This document shows positions 1 to 12,600 of a stretch of DNA of 64,000 bases, piece after piece; positions within the stretch are counted from its first letter, which is position 1; every line of letters begins with the position of its first letter. Where the stretch lies: contig OY992537.1 of assembly GCA_963921195.1 (NCBI GenBank), forward strand, positions 93,888,736 to 93,952,735, in the 5' to 3' direction. The notes beneath the pieces were generated by a model. The model was not told where the DNA came from. It did not search any database and saw nothing but the letters and a program-made list of their open reading frames with translations. The stretch comes from Pegoplata infirma. Its lineage: Eukaryota; Arthropoda; Insecta; Diptera; Anthomyiidae. Made by a program: the position numbers and the translations under genes.

Positions 1-59
1 TTTTATTTTTAAAAAATTTCAAAAATCCAAAACTTTGACTACGGGTTAATTTAATCCGA

Positions 60-1240
60 TTGACCTCAAATTTGTACCACATTAGTTTTAGACCTAGGAC
101 AATAAAAATTTGCCCGGACACTTGAGAAAATCAAAAGATGACAAAAAAATGCCAGTCTAATGAGACATATTCGTGCCAAACTTTGGGAGTCTAGCTGTTT
201 TATTACCTGTTTTATACAGACGAAGGGACGGACATTCACAGAATGTCTAAAATCGATCATGGAGTAATAATATATATCAACTTTTCCATCAAACAGCACG
301 AGAAAATGGGTATTTTTTGACCTGGTGTCTTCAAATTTTTTTCATATTGTGTACTAAGATACCCTATGGACCCATTTAGACATTCCCATTTACAGTTTAA
401 TTAAATTCCAAAAACACGTGATTTTATTCGCGATTTTCATTTTTTAAAAATCACCAAAAATTTAAAAAGTTGTATAGTTTGAAGTACTATAACTTCTTAA
501 GTAAATATGGGAATTTTATAATCGAAATTGAAATTAAAAGCTAAGTCCTCTAATTATACATAAAAGTTCAAAACAAATTGTGTCATTAAAAAATGCATTC
601 TAAATGCAAATGCATTTTTGGGTGCATTTTCGTCAACTTTTACCCCTTTTGTTTTTTTTTTTAAGTTAACATATTATTTAAACAAAAATATATTTAAAAA
701 AATATATTTGTGTTCCGTGAAAACGATGACTGACTTTGTTTGCAAAAATGTTGTACTTTAATAATAGATAACTAAAAAAATCAAAAGGGGTAAAAGTTGA
801 CGAAAATGCACCCCAAAAATGCATTTGCATTTAGAATGAATTTTTTTAATGACACAATTTTTTTTTGAACTTTTATGTTTAAAGAAGAGGACTTTAGCTT
901 TTAATTTCAAATTTCGATTATAAAAATCCGTTATTTACTTAAGAAGTTATAGACCTTCAAACAACACCACATTTAAAATTTTTTGTTATTTTGAAAAAAT
1001 GAAAATCGCGAGTTTTTGGAATTTAATTAAACTGTAAATGGGAATGTCTTAATGGATCCATAGAAACTCTGTGTTCATAATATTAAAAAAAAAAATCGGA
1101 AGACCCACGTTCAGATTTGTGGTTTTGTATCGTAATTTTGATCTATATATATATTTAAGAGTGCCAACAAATGATATTTTGGTGAATTACACACGAAATG
1201 GCCAAGTGAAAAAACCCCCATACTGTGGTTGGAGAGTATA
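60..1240 (-). mobile_element. Helitron-like family A copy, split by a foldback element
   Basis: 60-300 matches the family A body (reverse of the 'aaaatcgatca..gtcc..' core and the 'catattcgtgccaaactt' segment). 1190-1240 is the reverse complement of the family A 5-prime end (TATACTCTCCAACCACAG). The foldback at 315-1110 lies between the two halves. Confidence 0.55.
315..1110. mobile_element. Foldback element F1, arms about 320 bp
   Basis: About 320 bases from 315 are repeated in inverted orientation and end near 1110. Examples are 'cattcccatttacagttta' at 391 against its complement at 1024, and 'gcaaatgcatttttgggtg' near 606 against its complement near 810. The loop is about 130 bases. No ORF. 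Terminal and internal order resemble F3. Confidence 0.8.
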
Positions 1241-2389
1241 AAAACTCATGCTTAAATTGCCGGGAATAAAAAAAATAAATACCGAAAGAGTGAAAACCCT
1301 AGGCGTTATAAATACAATATAGTTGCGGTTTTATAAAATCATAAATAAAATCTTTTATCAGTAGTTTTATTTAAATACTTTTTTAAGATGTAAATTACAG
1401 TAACGAAAACAAAATTAATTAAAGGTCTACTTTTATTTGCATTCCTTTACAAATAGTTTTGGTATTTTCAATAAACTTAAAAAATGTACACAGTTTTGCA
1501 TACATTTTTAAGCTATAGATTTAAATTTTGCCTATATCTGTCAAATTAAGATTGCAAAGTAAAAAGCAAAATTAAAGAAAAAATTAAATTATAAATGCAA
1601 AATATTTTCTTATCATTTTACAGACTACTTTTACAAAGTTATTATGCGTCATTTAGCGGTTAGTTAATAATAATTTTTATATCCAACACTAACATGTGGC
1701 CACGTTTTAATGAGTTTACGAGTATGCTGAGGTTTTTAGTTATTACAAATACTTGACCTACGCAGCAGTGTTCAACAAAAGAACACTAATGAACGGTACT
1801 TTAGTGTTCTGTTCTTAACTATGCCAATTTTTTTGAAAAATTTTTAGAGTAAGACCCAAACCTTCAAAAAAAATTTTTTTTCGTGGTCACTTTTGGAACT
1901 GAAATACTTGACCGACCAAAATGAAACTTTTTGTCGTTAAAAAGCTAATCAAGCTAAATTATAATAAAAATAAAAAAAAAATAAAAAAATTTTTTTTTTT
2001 TGATTATTTGATTTTTTTTTTTAAGACCCAAAATTTGTGGCCCGATAGCGACACCTAAACCTTAATGAAAAAATCATGTGTTATTTTTTCACGGTGCTTA
2101 ATATATATTCCGAGTAGCCCACACAAAAATTAAAAAAACAATGCCTGCGAATTTTGTACTCTTGCCCAAAACATTAAATCATGATAATGTTTTGCCAAAG
2201 CAAAGTTTTTTTAGAAAAAATAATGTTATATTACTTTGCTATTCCATGCAAAACGAATTGAAATATGCCAGCAGAAATTTTGCTGAACTGGCAGCAGCTT
2301 TTGGAAAGGAAACTTGAGTGAAGGAGCGCATCCAAACCTGCTTACTTTATGCATGATTCTCTAAGGCGATGTCACACTTTAGCTAGTTG
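1241..2389. other. Gene-free repeat-derived stretch
   Basis: No coding sequence seen. 1765-1830 holds 'cagtgttcaacaaaagaac' with repeated 'gaacactaatgaac' motifs that look like a hAT terminus, but no partner end was found. The rest is low-complexity A/T sequence. Confidence 0.4.
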
Positions 2390-2782
2390 GATACACCGGA
2401 AAAGCGCTCTTTAGATGCTCTGAATTCACATCTCTTTAGAGCGCTGAAAAAATCGCTATAAAGATGCAGTGAATTCATATATCTTTTTAGAGCTATTTAA
2501 GCAGAATAAAGATGAAGAACATTTGACTATTTCTGAAATAAAAATTACAAAATCTGAAATAAAATTGACTATTTCTGAATATAATTTGAAAATCTTAAAT
2601 ACAATTGACTAATTCTGAAAATCAGTTGACTTCCTGCAAGCATTTGGAAGAAATATCGCTTAAGAGATATAATTACATTTAAAAAATTTCCAATTATATT
2701 TCGAAAATTTGAAATTATATTTCAGAAACTTTCATTTATATTTCAGATATTACCATTTATAACCAAAAACTGTTTAATTACA

Positions 2783-4166
2783 CACGGTGAGGCTTAACGA
2801 TGTTTAGGTTCAACTTTAGTGTCGACGAAAAGTGTAAATGCAGTTCGATTTCTATTTGATTAAATGTCGTAAAACTGTTAACAGCGAAATCGTAGCAGCT
2901 CGCATTCGCGAGATATCGCGAAATTAGTGTTTTTTATCTTCTAAAATTTTCACAATGAAGTTTTTTAAATATCTTCAAATACTGAGTAAGCAGTTTTAAT
3001 TGTATTTATTTACAGGTCACAAAACAGTTAACATCGAATTCATATCTTCTCAATTTCGCGAGAAATCGCAAAATCAAAAAAATTGGAAAAAATTTTATTT
3101 TTCGCTTAAATTAGCAGTCAAGATATTTATTTGAGCAGATTTACCACCTTTACCACATAAAATTTAAACTGCATACAATATATTTGTCGTTTCTTGATTT
3201 TTCCTTTATTTAAGACACTAAAGAAAAAACAAATTAATTACTATGAAAGCTTGAACAGTAATTTTGCAATTTCTCGGGAAATTTATTATCTATAATTTTT
3301 ATGCTTGCAGTTTTTTCAACATTAATAATCTCGAATTCAAACTGCATACCACATTTTTGTCGTTAATTGAAGTAAATGTTTTTACAGACCAAAAATAACA
3401 CAAAGTAATGAATAAATAGTAGTTAGAGAGTTTTTTAGCGATATCTCGAAGAATTGAGCGGCTAGAATTTAAATGTTAACAAGCCTTACCACCTTTAATC
3501 AATGGCAAATCAAACTGCATTTCGTGTTTTTCAACAATGTTAAAAAAACTTCTTTTATTAATCAAAAGAGAAATAACCCAAAAAAAAAAAGTTTTTCGCT
3601 ATTTCTCGCGAAAGTGAGCCGCTATAATTTTTTTGTTGGCAGTTTTGATTTCTTCCAACATGCTCAAATCAAACTGATACCACTTTTTTTTATTATTTTT
3701 AAAGAACCGGTTTTAAAACATAAATAAATAATAAAAAAAAAAATACATAATTACGCGATATCTCGCGAAATTTAATACCTACAATTTCGATGTCAACAGC
3801 TGTGTGGCCTTTGGTCAAGCACATGTAAAACTGCGTACCATGTTTTTACGAAATTTTAAAGAAACCTATTTAAAGATAATAAACGAAAACAAAAACAGCA
3901 AAAAATTAATTTCGCGATTTCTCGCGAACTGAAGAAGATAGGATTTTGATGTTTACTGTTTTGTGACCTTTAAATAAGTACAATTAAAACTGTAAACTCA
4001 GTTTTTGAAAATATATAAAATACTTCAATGTCAAAATTTTAAAAAATACAAAAATATTAATTTCACGTTATCTCGCGAATGCGAGCAGCTACGATTTCGC
4101 TGTTTACAGTTTTGTGACATTTAATCTTTTAAAAATCGAACTGCGCTTACACTGAGGCTCACCGTG
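2783..4166. mobile_element. Foldback element F2 built of ~157-bp tandem units, TSD TACA
   Basis: Inverted ends CACGGTGAG (2783) and CTCACCGTG (to 4166) are each flanked by TACA. The right arm holds a head-to-tail array of diverged units starting near 3275, 3438, 3597, 3755, 3913 and 4065 (spacing 152-163). Each has 'gcgatatctcgcgaa', then 'ttttgtgacctttaat', then 'aaaactgcataccac'. The left arm (2840-3080) has two units in reverse orientation. No coding capacity. Confidence 0.8.
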
Positions 4167-4433
4167 TACATTTCAAAAATTGTCAATTATATTGGAAATT
4201 TTTGAAATATAATTGGATATTTTTTAATATAACAGGAGAGTCTAAAATATGATTGGACATTTTTTGTAATATAATTTGTATTTTCTGAACATAAAGTGGA
4301 AATGGTGTACTCAATATGTTAAAGGTTCTATGATTGAAGCACTCTTTGCAGCGCTGATTAATGCGCAATAATGATGCGGTGAAATCATGTGCCTTTGTCC
4401 AAAACTCTTGGTTTTTTATTCAAAAAGTGTTAA

Positions 4434-6850
4434 ATATATCGGCCATTCCATGAGAGACCGCCCAAAAATGTCGACTTTTTGACCGACGGTCTTTAGATTT
4501 TCCTAATATTTTGCAGAGAAATACTCTATGGGCCCATATAAAGATTTCACTTTTGAGTTCGCCAAAATTCAAAAAACTCGCGATTTTATTCGATTTTTTA
4601 ATTTTCGAAAAACCAAAAAATCTGTCAAAAGTGTCTCACTTTAAAAATCCATATCTTTAGTAATTCTTAATGGATCTGAATGCTGAAAAACGTGTTGGGA
4701 TAAGACTATCGTTCACTTTAAGAAAAAAATTACAAAAACATATTTTTCGTAAAATAAGCTGCATTTTTCCGCAGCTGCATTTTTCAAATGCATTTTTCGC
4801 TGATTTGAGCATCATCCGATTTATTTTTTGTTAGCATTTTTGGAAAATTTAGAATTTTTACTTTAAATTGGTATCCTCAAATCTCTGGGACGCGCACTTT
4901 TATTATGTTGATTTTATTTTTTAAGAAACTTCTTCCAAAATTTTTCTTTATTAAAGGGAAAAAATTTCAAACATTAAGTTTTAAACTTTTTTTTATTATG
5001 TAACAATCGAATAAATAACTTTAATGAGACATAAATTCTGTTATAGTGATTATATCTGAATGATTTAAAAAGTATTTTATTGTTATGATTATTTTATTTT
5101 ATAAAAAGAACTTAAACATCAATTAACCCAGCAAACATTGTATGCTAATATGGGTGGCTCGAAATATGACTGTCGTCGAATTTCGTCGATTGCCAGGTAG
5201 ATTATGGTTCCCATTGGTCTAAAAACTTAACACTATTTCCAAATTCAGCAAATAATACACTGAAAAATAAAACTCTAAAATTTTCACCGTCAAATATTTC
5301 GGCGGGTTGTAAGAAAATGACTATAAAACATATATGGAAATTTAAGAGGACGTAAGCACCTTTAGTTTTCTGTTCATACTTTTTTTAAAGAACTTTGGCA
5401 ATTTTTTATCCTAACCTAAAATTTTGTTTTTTTTTCAGTGTAGCGTTTTTTACATATTTGGACCAATTTTATTTTTTTTAGTTTAACTTTTGGATTTGAA
5501 GCAGTACTTAAAGAAAATTATAATGGTATGCCTTTAATTAACGCGAATGTTGCAAAATTGCAAAAATAAAAAATCGCCATTTTTGATTTTTTTATTTTTT
5601 TTTGTTTTTGTTAAATTCGGAGTCAGAGCCCCCTAAAACATATAAAAAGAGCTTTTTTTATAAAAAAACTACAGCGAAAAAAAAATGACCGGGTGTTTCT
5701 TCTATAGGATCCACTGTGCGCTGCAGCGCGCTGGTAAGAAATGGGTTAAAGATAAAATTCTTATTTTCTAAAAATGCTAAAAAAATCGGATGGTACTCAA
5801 ATCGGCGAAAAATGCATTTAAAAAATGCAACTGCGGAAAAATGAAATGCAGTTCTCAAAGTAGATTGCAATGAATAACAAAATGCATTTTTATTCAATTA
5901 AAAAATTGTTTTACTTCTTTTTATGAAATAAAATAATTATAACATTAAAATGCTTTTTAAATCATTCAGATATAATCGGTACAACAGAATATATGTCCCA
6001 TTAAAGTTATATATACGATTGCCACCTAATAAAAAAAAAAATTTAAAACTTAGGGGCCAATTCACAAAAAAAGTCACAACCCAATCATAACTCATTTTTT
6101 TCCATGTGGTTGTTGTAAACAATCATAAAAAAATTCAAATTTTGTTTGAAAATTTCAAAAAAATAAAGACCTGCAACCCACATCGTCTCAAAATTGACAA
6201 ATAATTTTAAATTTTAAGACTTTTTATGATTGTGTTTACAACAAACACAGGGAATATGAAGTTTGAAAATAATAAAATTAGTCATAACCAGTCATAACTG
6301 TGAATAGGCCTGTTAATATTTATATGAAATTTGTTCCCTTTAATAAAGAAAAATTTTGGAAGAAGTTTCTTAAAAAATAAAATTAACATAATAAAAGTGC
6401 GCGTCCCAGAGATTTGAGGATGCCAATTTAAAGTAAAAATTCTAAATTTTCCAAAAATGCTAACAAAAAATAAATCGGATGATACTCAAATCAGCGAAAA
6501 ATGCATTTAAAAAATGCAACTGCGGAAAAATGGAGCTTGTTTTGCGAAAAATATGTTTTTGTAAATTTTCTGTTAAAGTGAACGATAGTCTTATCCCAAC
6601 ACGTTTTTCAGAATTCAGATGCATTAAGAATTACTAAAGATATGGATTTTTAAAGTGAGACACTTTTGACAGATTTTTTGGTTTTTTGAAAATTAAAAAA
6701 TCGAATAAAATCGCGAGTTTTTAGAATTTTGGCGAACTCAAAAGTGAAATCTTAATATGGGCCCATAGAGTATTTCTCTGCAAAATATTAGGAAAATCTA
6801 AAGACCGTCGGTCAAATTTTGGGCGGTCTCTCATGGAATGGCCGATATAT
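4434..6850. mobile_element. Foldback element F3, arms about 650 bp
   Basis: Left arm 4434-5095 and right arm 5940-6850 are inverted copies, starting ATATATCGGCCATTCCATG on both sides. The right arm is longer because a 260-bp MITE (6053-6312) interrupts it. The central 5100-5940 holds a CCCAGCAAA end at 5128 and a third partial copy of the arm at 5755-5845. No ORF of note. Confidence 0.85.
6053..6312. mobile_element. Small TIR element (Harbinger-like MITE), TSD TTA
   Basis: Ends GGGGCCAATTCACA and TGTGAATAGGCCTG are inverted and flanked by TTA. The uninterrupted left arm of F3 supplies the empty site. A 3-bp TTA duplication fits PIF/Harbinger; the superfamily assignment is inference. Confidence 0.65.
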
Positions 6851-7029
6851 AAAAGGAAAGCATGTGTGAAATTTTATCAAAATATAATTTTATATTTTAA
6901 GTTTTATTTAAAAAATCTTAACAAAAAATTTAAAATTTTTCCCCTTACTTTTACTGCATCCTCAAGAGCGCTCTTTGGATGCGCTTCGGTATGCTATAAA
7001 AAGATGCTGTGGCGCCAAAATCTCGAAAA

Positions 7030-7380
7030 GAAAATTTTTTGATGTAAAAAAAATTGATGGAAAAAAATATGAAAAAAAAAATTTTGGTGAGAAAAAAATT
7101 GATAATAAAAAATTAGATAAAAAATTTGATGAAAAAACATATGATAAAAAAAAAATTTACGAAAAAAAAATTTGATGAAAAAAAAAAATTGATAAAAAAA
7201 AAATTTATGAAAAAAAAAAATGATGAAAAAAAAAATTTGATGAAAAAACAAAAAAAATGTTGAAAAAAATTGATGAAAAAAAAAAATTATGAAAAAAAAA
7301 AATTTATGAAAAAAAAAATTTTATGAAAAAAAAAATTTTATGAAAAAAAAAAATTTTATGAAAAAAAAAATTTTTTTTTT
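7030..7380. repeat. Poly-A/TTGATG minisatellite
   Basis: Irregular 12-17 base units of the form 'ttgatgaaaaaaaaa' repeat over 350 bases. ORFs here are low-complexity Lys/Phe runs and are not genes. The same motif in reverse orientation occurs at 33905-34110. Confidence 0.85.
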
Positions 7381-7542
7381 GGTGAAAAATAATTATGTTA
7401 CTATTTATTCACCAGCTGGTGAAAAACGGTTTTATTCAACACGAGGTGAATTATTATCCAAGTTACAAACCCAAGTTATTAAAATTTTTGGTTTTAAGAA
7501 AATGAAAATAGTAATTCTTGTTTTCTTGTTCGTTAATTGTTA

Positions 7543-8042
7543 CACAGAAAAAACGAATTGTTATATTGACTCCCATATTTGTGAATACAATAAACTTTTT
7601 CACTGAAAGTGCTCCTATTGAAATTTGTGATATCAACTAACGTTTGTAAATATTGATTGTTGAAAAAAAATGTAAAAAAAATTGATAAACGAGTTTGTAA
7701 TAGTTCTCTAAAATTATTATTTGTATTGACAAACGTACAAAATCTTAAATTTTTTTTCAACAAAGAAATTCAACAAACACAAACACAATTTGTTGATATG
7801 ACAAACGTAAAAAATCTTATTTTTTTTCAACAAAGAAATTTAACAAACACAAAAACTATTTGTTGATATGATAAAATAATTTTGAAATAAAATTACTTGA
7901 CTAAGTTTGTTGAAAACAAAATCGAAATTTTGTATTATGGACTAACATGCGGCCGTTTTTACTAAATGGTTGGTTGATATCATGTTTGTATGATTTACAA
8001 TTGATATTTGTTGATTTAAATTTGACGATTTTATTTTCTGTG
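7543..8042. mobile_element. TA-flanked MITE (CACAGAAAA ends)
   Basis: CACAGAAAAAACGAATTG at the left and its inverted counterpart ending TTTTATTTTCTGTG at the right are flanked by TA dinucleotides, as for Tc1/mariner-type MITEs. It contains repeats of 'ttgttgatatgac' / 'acaaacgtaaaaaatctt'. Non-coding. Confidence 0.65.
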
Positions 8043-8094
8043 TAGCTTATATAGTCAAACTGAGGTGGAGTCTTGCAACTTTTTTAAAATTAGA

Positions 8095-8240
8095 CACCAG
8101 CCTAAAAACATTATCATGTTAAAAAAAAGTGACATATATGAACCAGCCTAGTGTTTACTCACTTTGTCATTCCGTGTGTAACATATCGAAATAAGGGTCG
8201 TTGACCCCATCAAGTATATCGGTGGCCTAGATTCAAAACC
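8095..8240 (+). mobile_element. Family A Helitron 5-prime fragment
   Basis: 'tcactttgtcattccgtgtg' followed by 'cgaaata', a diverged 'gaccccat..agtatat' and 'agattc' matches the 5-prime part of family A. Both ends are missing. Confidence 0.6.
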
Positions 8241-8779
8241 CTCTATCTAAAAAAACACAACATTTTAGGAGAGCCAAAAAACTGTTTCGCGTATTGTTAG
8301 AGTAATTAAAATTCGATATTCTAAAATATATTTTTAAATACACTACTGAATCTTACATATATGTAAATCTTACATAATAAATATATTTATTTTTTTCTCT
8401 TAGTTTTTCTTTAGTATGGGATGATCAATGGACCATTACCAGTTCTTAATTAATAGTTAATAAGCCACATGTAATGTTTAATATCAATGTATGATAGATT
8501 GCGTTAATAAATACTAGTTTACAAAAAAAAAAAAAATAATGCGCTTGATATTTCTTTTACACAACGGTCACTATTTGATTCCTGATCAATTTCTCCTTCC
8601 TTAATGTGCAAGTAGTGTTGAAAACTGGGAAATACCATCGCGTAAATTTGCCCGCTTTAATGCTTCCAAATTGAAAATTTACATTTTTATTATTTTTGTG
8701 AAAATTTCGAGTTTTTTACGACTACCTCCAATTTTACACGACATCCGTGTAAAAAACTCTCTTAATTATCTGTTAAATA
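8241..8779. other. Gene-free A/T-rich stretch
   Basis: No exon, RNA gene or clear transposon end seen. The segment at 8749-8779 ('aaaaaactctcttaatta') is repeated directly at 9031-9060 on the other side of the next MITE. Confidence 0.4.
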
Positions 8780-9027
8780 CACACAGAACAAAAAGTTTCC
8801 AATCGAATTTATCAGTTGTATCAACTCAAAATTCGGTTGTTGCTACTATATTTGGCTTTGACAACCAAATTTTTTAGTTGCCCCAATTAAAAGACAGTTA
8901 TGGCCGCCAAAAATGAGTTGTGACTGCCGACATTCAACTGTGACGACCTATATACAAAAGCTCCAACCGATTTTTTGTTGCAATAACTGACTTTCAGTTG
9001 GAAATCGTTAAATTTGTTTTCTGTGTG
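8780..9027. mobile_element. Short TIR MITE (CACACAGAA ends)
   Basis: Left end CACACAGAACAAAAAG and right end TTTGTTTTCTGTGTG are inverted. Subterminal 'tccaatcg' / 'gttggaaatcg' also pair. A direct repeat of about 30 bases flanks the element, longer than a normal target duplication. Confidence 0.6.
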
Positions 9028-9513
9028 AACAAAAAACTCTCTTAATTACCTGTTTAATAGAGATTACAAAGTAAAAGTTAAAATTACAGATAATTTTACA
9101 AGAAAATACGAAAATATTTTCTTAAAATCTGTATTTCGACAGATAACTTTGTCAAATATCTGTCGAACTAAGATTACAGTAATTTTACAGAGTATTTAAC
9201 AGTGTAATTATTTTGAGTGTAATAAAAAATGATTAGTCGTAATCGCATGATTTCTTTGCCGATTACGATTAATTGGTGCGATTAATCGCGATTACAATTA
9301 CGATTCTAATCGTTTTTAAACTGAAATTTGAAACTTTAAAAACAAACGTTGAAGAAATTGAAAACACATTTTTATACTATGCCCTCATGTATGTATATAT
9401 TTTTGCATAATAATATAATGTTTACTTTTTGCATTCATTTCAAATTTTAGTGATAACAGAAAAAAATTTTGAACAGAAGTATTATTATGTTAATAAAAAA
9501 ACAGCAATTGTAT
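9028..9513. other. 3-prime flank of the fibrinogen gene, with hAT-like subterminal repeats
   Basis: 9232-9315 is packed with 'cgattaatcg' / 'gattacgatt' motifs like hAT subterminal repeats, without a recognisable end. The 3-prime UTR of the gene should lie within 9400-9513. Nothing else is supported. Confidence 0.4.
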
Positions 9514-9634
9514 TTATGAAGCCGATCGTATAAGCATTTCAACAAATTTTAATGAATAATCCCAGCCCTTAAGTTCACCCCAGACTACGCCACCTTCACT
9601 GTTTCTACCCTGTAAATAGCGCCCATTTAAATTA
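9514..9634 (-). CDS. Exon 4 of the fibrinogen-related gene (C-terminus)
   Basis: Acceptor AAATTTTAG/TAATTT. It completes the Ser codon and continues NLNGRYLQG, then VVWGELKGWDYSLKFVEM, then LIRSAS and a TAA stop, the expected end of a fibrinogen domain. Intron 3 is 9635-9708 (74 bases). No clear AATAAA signal was found close downstream. Confidence 0.88.
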
Positions 9635-12600
9635 CTAAAATTTAAAGAAAAAAAAAAACATTAAATTGTTTAAACATATAACAGCAATTAACTTCCACTA
9701 AAACTTACCTTCGATAACAATCATCCAATCTACCTTTAGTATTATACCACCATCCTCCCTTAAAACGGTCAGCACATAGACTGTTCTCTTGATTTATAGT
9801 TGAAAATCCTTGATTAAGATGATAACTTAATGAATCACCGGCATCACCACTATATTGGCCCAACTCTTTAATAGCATATTTCTCAGATTCACTGCCAATA
9901 ATGAATTTATCATATATGACATAAGAGGTTTTATTGTCAAAGTCTTTCAAAACAATCCATAATTGTTTTGGAGGCCCCATTGCAGTGAGAGCATGTAATT
10001 TTTGCAAACCAATAAAAAAATCTCCATTGGGATTACCAAATCCAATTTTGTAATCTTTCCAATTGCGATTAAAGTTTATAGAACCATCTTGTCGTCTTTG
10101 AATGACAGTCCAGTCACTATTTGAGGTACATTGAGTTAAATCCATTGACTTTTTATTTAACTTTTCATTTACAGTTAATGATTGAGATTGATCTTGATCG
10201 TAAAGCCTTAATAAATAATAAAGAAATTTAAATAGTTAAATTTTTCGCTAACTTAATAACACAGTGCAGCAACCTCAATCTGAATGGGATAAACCCAAAA
10301 GCAAATAAAAGTTGACATTTTCCATAATAAAATCCTTACGATTTTTTTTAGTTCAGTGGTAGATTTTTTTTACACGCATTTTAAGTTGGTGAAATATTAT
10401 TATTTATAACAATTATAATATAAATTACTTGAAAACTGTATAAGAGGCGTATACTTAATTTTGTAATTACCTTTAAATAACAATCATACGCAATGGCACA
10501 CATTTTTTTAAGTTATTTGGCCATTCAGAAGGTACTGGACCCTACATGTTAAATGACGGCACCATTAGGGGTAGGACATATTTAGTAAACAAAAACTTTA
10601 AATGCTTTAAAATCACCAATTGATTAAACTAACAAGTAGAAAAGTTAAATTCGACTTGGCCGAATCTATGAATACCCTCCACAATGGCCTTTTTAAGTGA
10701 TAGTAAATTTTCTAACGTGAAAAAAATAAAATTTTTGGTTAGAAATATTTTATTTTCTGTAAAAAAACTTTTTTTTATTAATTTTTGAAAAAAATAATTT
10801 ACTAATTTTTTTTTGAGTGTAAAATTTTTTTTGAGTGTAAAATTTTTTTTGAGTGTATTTTTTTTTTTTTGTTTTAGTGTAAAAATATTTTTGTGTGACA
10901 AAAATACCTTGAAAAATATTTTTCTGACTTACAAATGTTTTTAAAACTTGTTTAACGGGTTTTCAACACGTGAATTTAAGGTGAAACTAATCTGAAATTT
11001 ATGGTTTTGCTAATAACTTTTGAACCACTGGACCGATTTGGCTGAAACTTAAAACGAACCGGACCAGGGGAACGGAAAATATATATGCCACACTTCAGCA
11101 CCCTCAGAATTGCCGTTCGAAAGTTACCGTGTGTTTTATCTCGTAAATTCATGAAAACCCTTGCCGAAATTCACGCATTTGCTTATAACTTTTGAACCAC
11201 TGGACCGATTTCGCTGGATTGCAATACCGACCTGACCAGGTAAATTTCCAACATATATGCCAAACTTCAGGAGCCTCCGTAAAGTCTTTCAAAAGTTAGC
11301 GTGTTTTCAACAGACAGACAGACGGTCAGACGGACGGACGGACGGACGGACGGACATCGCTAGATCGTCTTAAAATCGATCGAGGATCATGAATATATAT
11401 ACTTTATGGGGTCCTAGACCAATATTTCGAGGTGTTACAAACGGAATGACAAACTTATATATACCCTCTATCACTAGAGTGGAGGGTATAAAAAAAGACG
11501 TGAGTGTTGTGGAAAATGTCAACTTTCAATTTCTTTTGGTGTCATCCAATTCCTATTAGGTAAGATCGATTTTCGATTTTGTATCACTATGTACTAGAGT
11601 TGTCAACCGATTAAGAATAATTCGATTAATCGATCAAACAAAACCAAAATCTTGGTCGATTATTTAAAAAATGACGATTTTCGAATAACGAATAAATCGA
11701 TTAATTTATGTCAATTAATCGAACAATTATTTTTTGTATACCCTCCAACTGCAGTAACTAAATATCGGTTTAGGACCCCATATTGTCCTAAACCGTGTGC
11801 ATATTGATTCACAAAAAAAAAACTTGTAAAATTACAAGAAAAACTTGTACTTTTTTTTGCTACCTCCTATTTGACAAAAATTCCTAGTAATTTTACAAGC
11901 TTTTTACCAATTATTTTGTAATTTTATAAGGTTTTTACCAATAAAATTGTAAATTTACCAATTTTTTGACACTATAAAAAAACAAGTGAGAGTGTTAAAT
12001 TCGGCTGTGCCGAATCTTTTATACCCTCCAAAATGTAAAAAAAAAATTGTCAGGGGCGTTTGTTTCTGGGGAGGGGGTGATGGGGGTCAGTCCCCTTCCC
12101 ATCCCGATAAATATAACAAATGTTTCATTTATTTAACAAAAATACAAAAAAACATGTAAAACAAGTGAGAGGGTTACATTCGGCTGTGCCGAATCTTTTA
12201 TACCCTCCAAAATGTAAAAAAAAATACAGGGGCGTCTTTTTTTTGGGCGGGGGGATTGGTGGGAGACGTTAGGGGGCACCTTCCCCTTGCGATTTTGAAC
12301 TTCTTCTGACAATCAGCACTTGGATGCAGATTTGTACAAAATATGGGATTTAAAATTGTAATATTCACTTTAATGAATATTACAATTTTTTGCACTATTA
12401 TCAAATTTTATAACTTAAGTTCTTTTTTTTTTTTTTTTTTATATATATATTTATATTTTTTTTTAAGTTTTTAACTTTATATTTTGTAAAACATATAACT
12501 AAATTTGATTATGTTTTTATTGCCGACTTGCCTCTACAATGCCCTTGTGGCGCTGAGGCCTCAAAATTTTTGAAATAAATCTATATGGTATCAAATCCAA

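Larger units (their letters stand above)
2390..7020. repeat. Older host repeat carrying F2 and F3
   Basis: Variants of 'agcgctctttagatgc' occur at 2402-2470, 4334-4370 and 6965-7005. The 2500-2780 and 4180-4310 segments mirror each other with 'tttgaaattatatttc'-like repeats. This suggests one older palindromic element into which F2 (2783-4166) and F3 (4434-6850) inserted. Boundaries are approximate. Confidence 0.4.

Noticed and set aside
3275..4166. Regularly spaced repeats suggesting a CRISPR-like array
   Set aside because: Units of about 157 bases are diverged over their whole length, with no conserved short repeat plus unique spacer. The context is a eukaryotic foldback element.
6994..7606. 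ORFs rich in Lys/Phe (for example 85 aa minus at 6994 and 88 aa plus at 7340)
   Set aside because: They are translations of the poly-A minisatellite and adjacent MITE, with no domain or conserved pattern.
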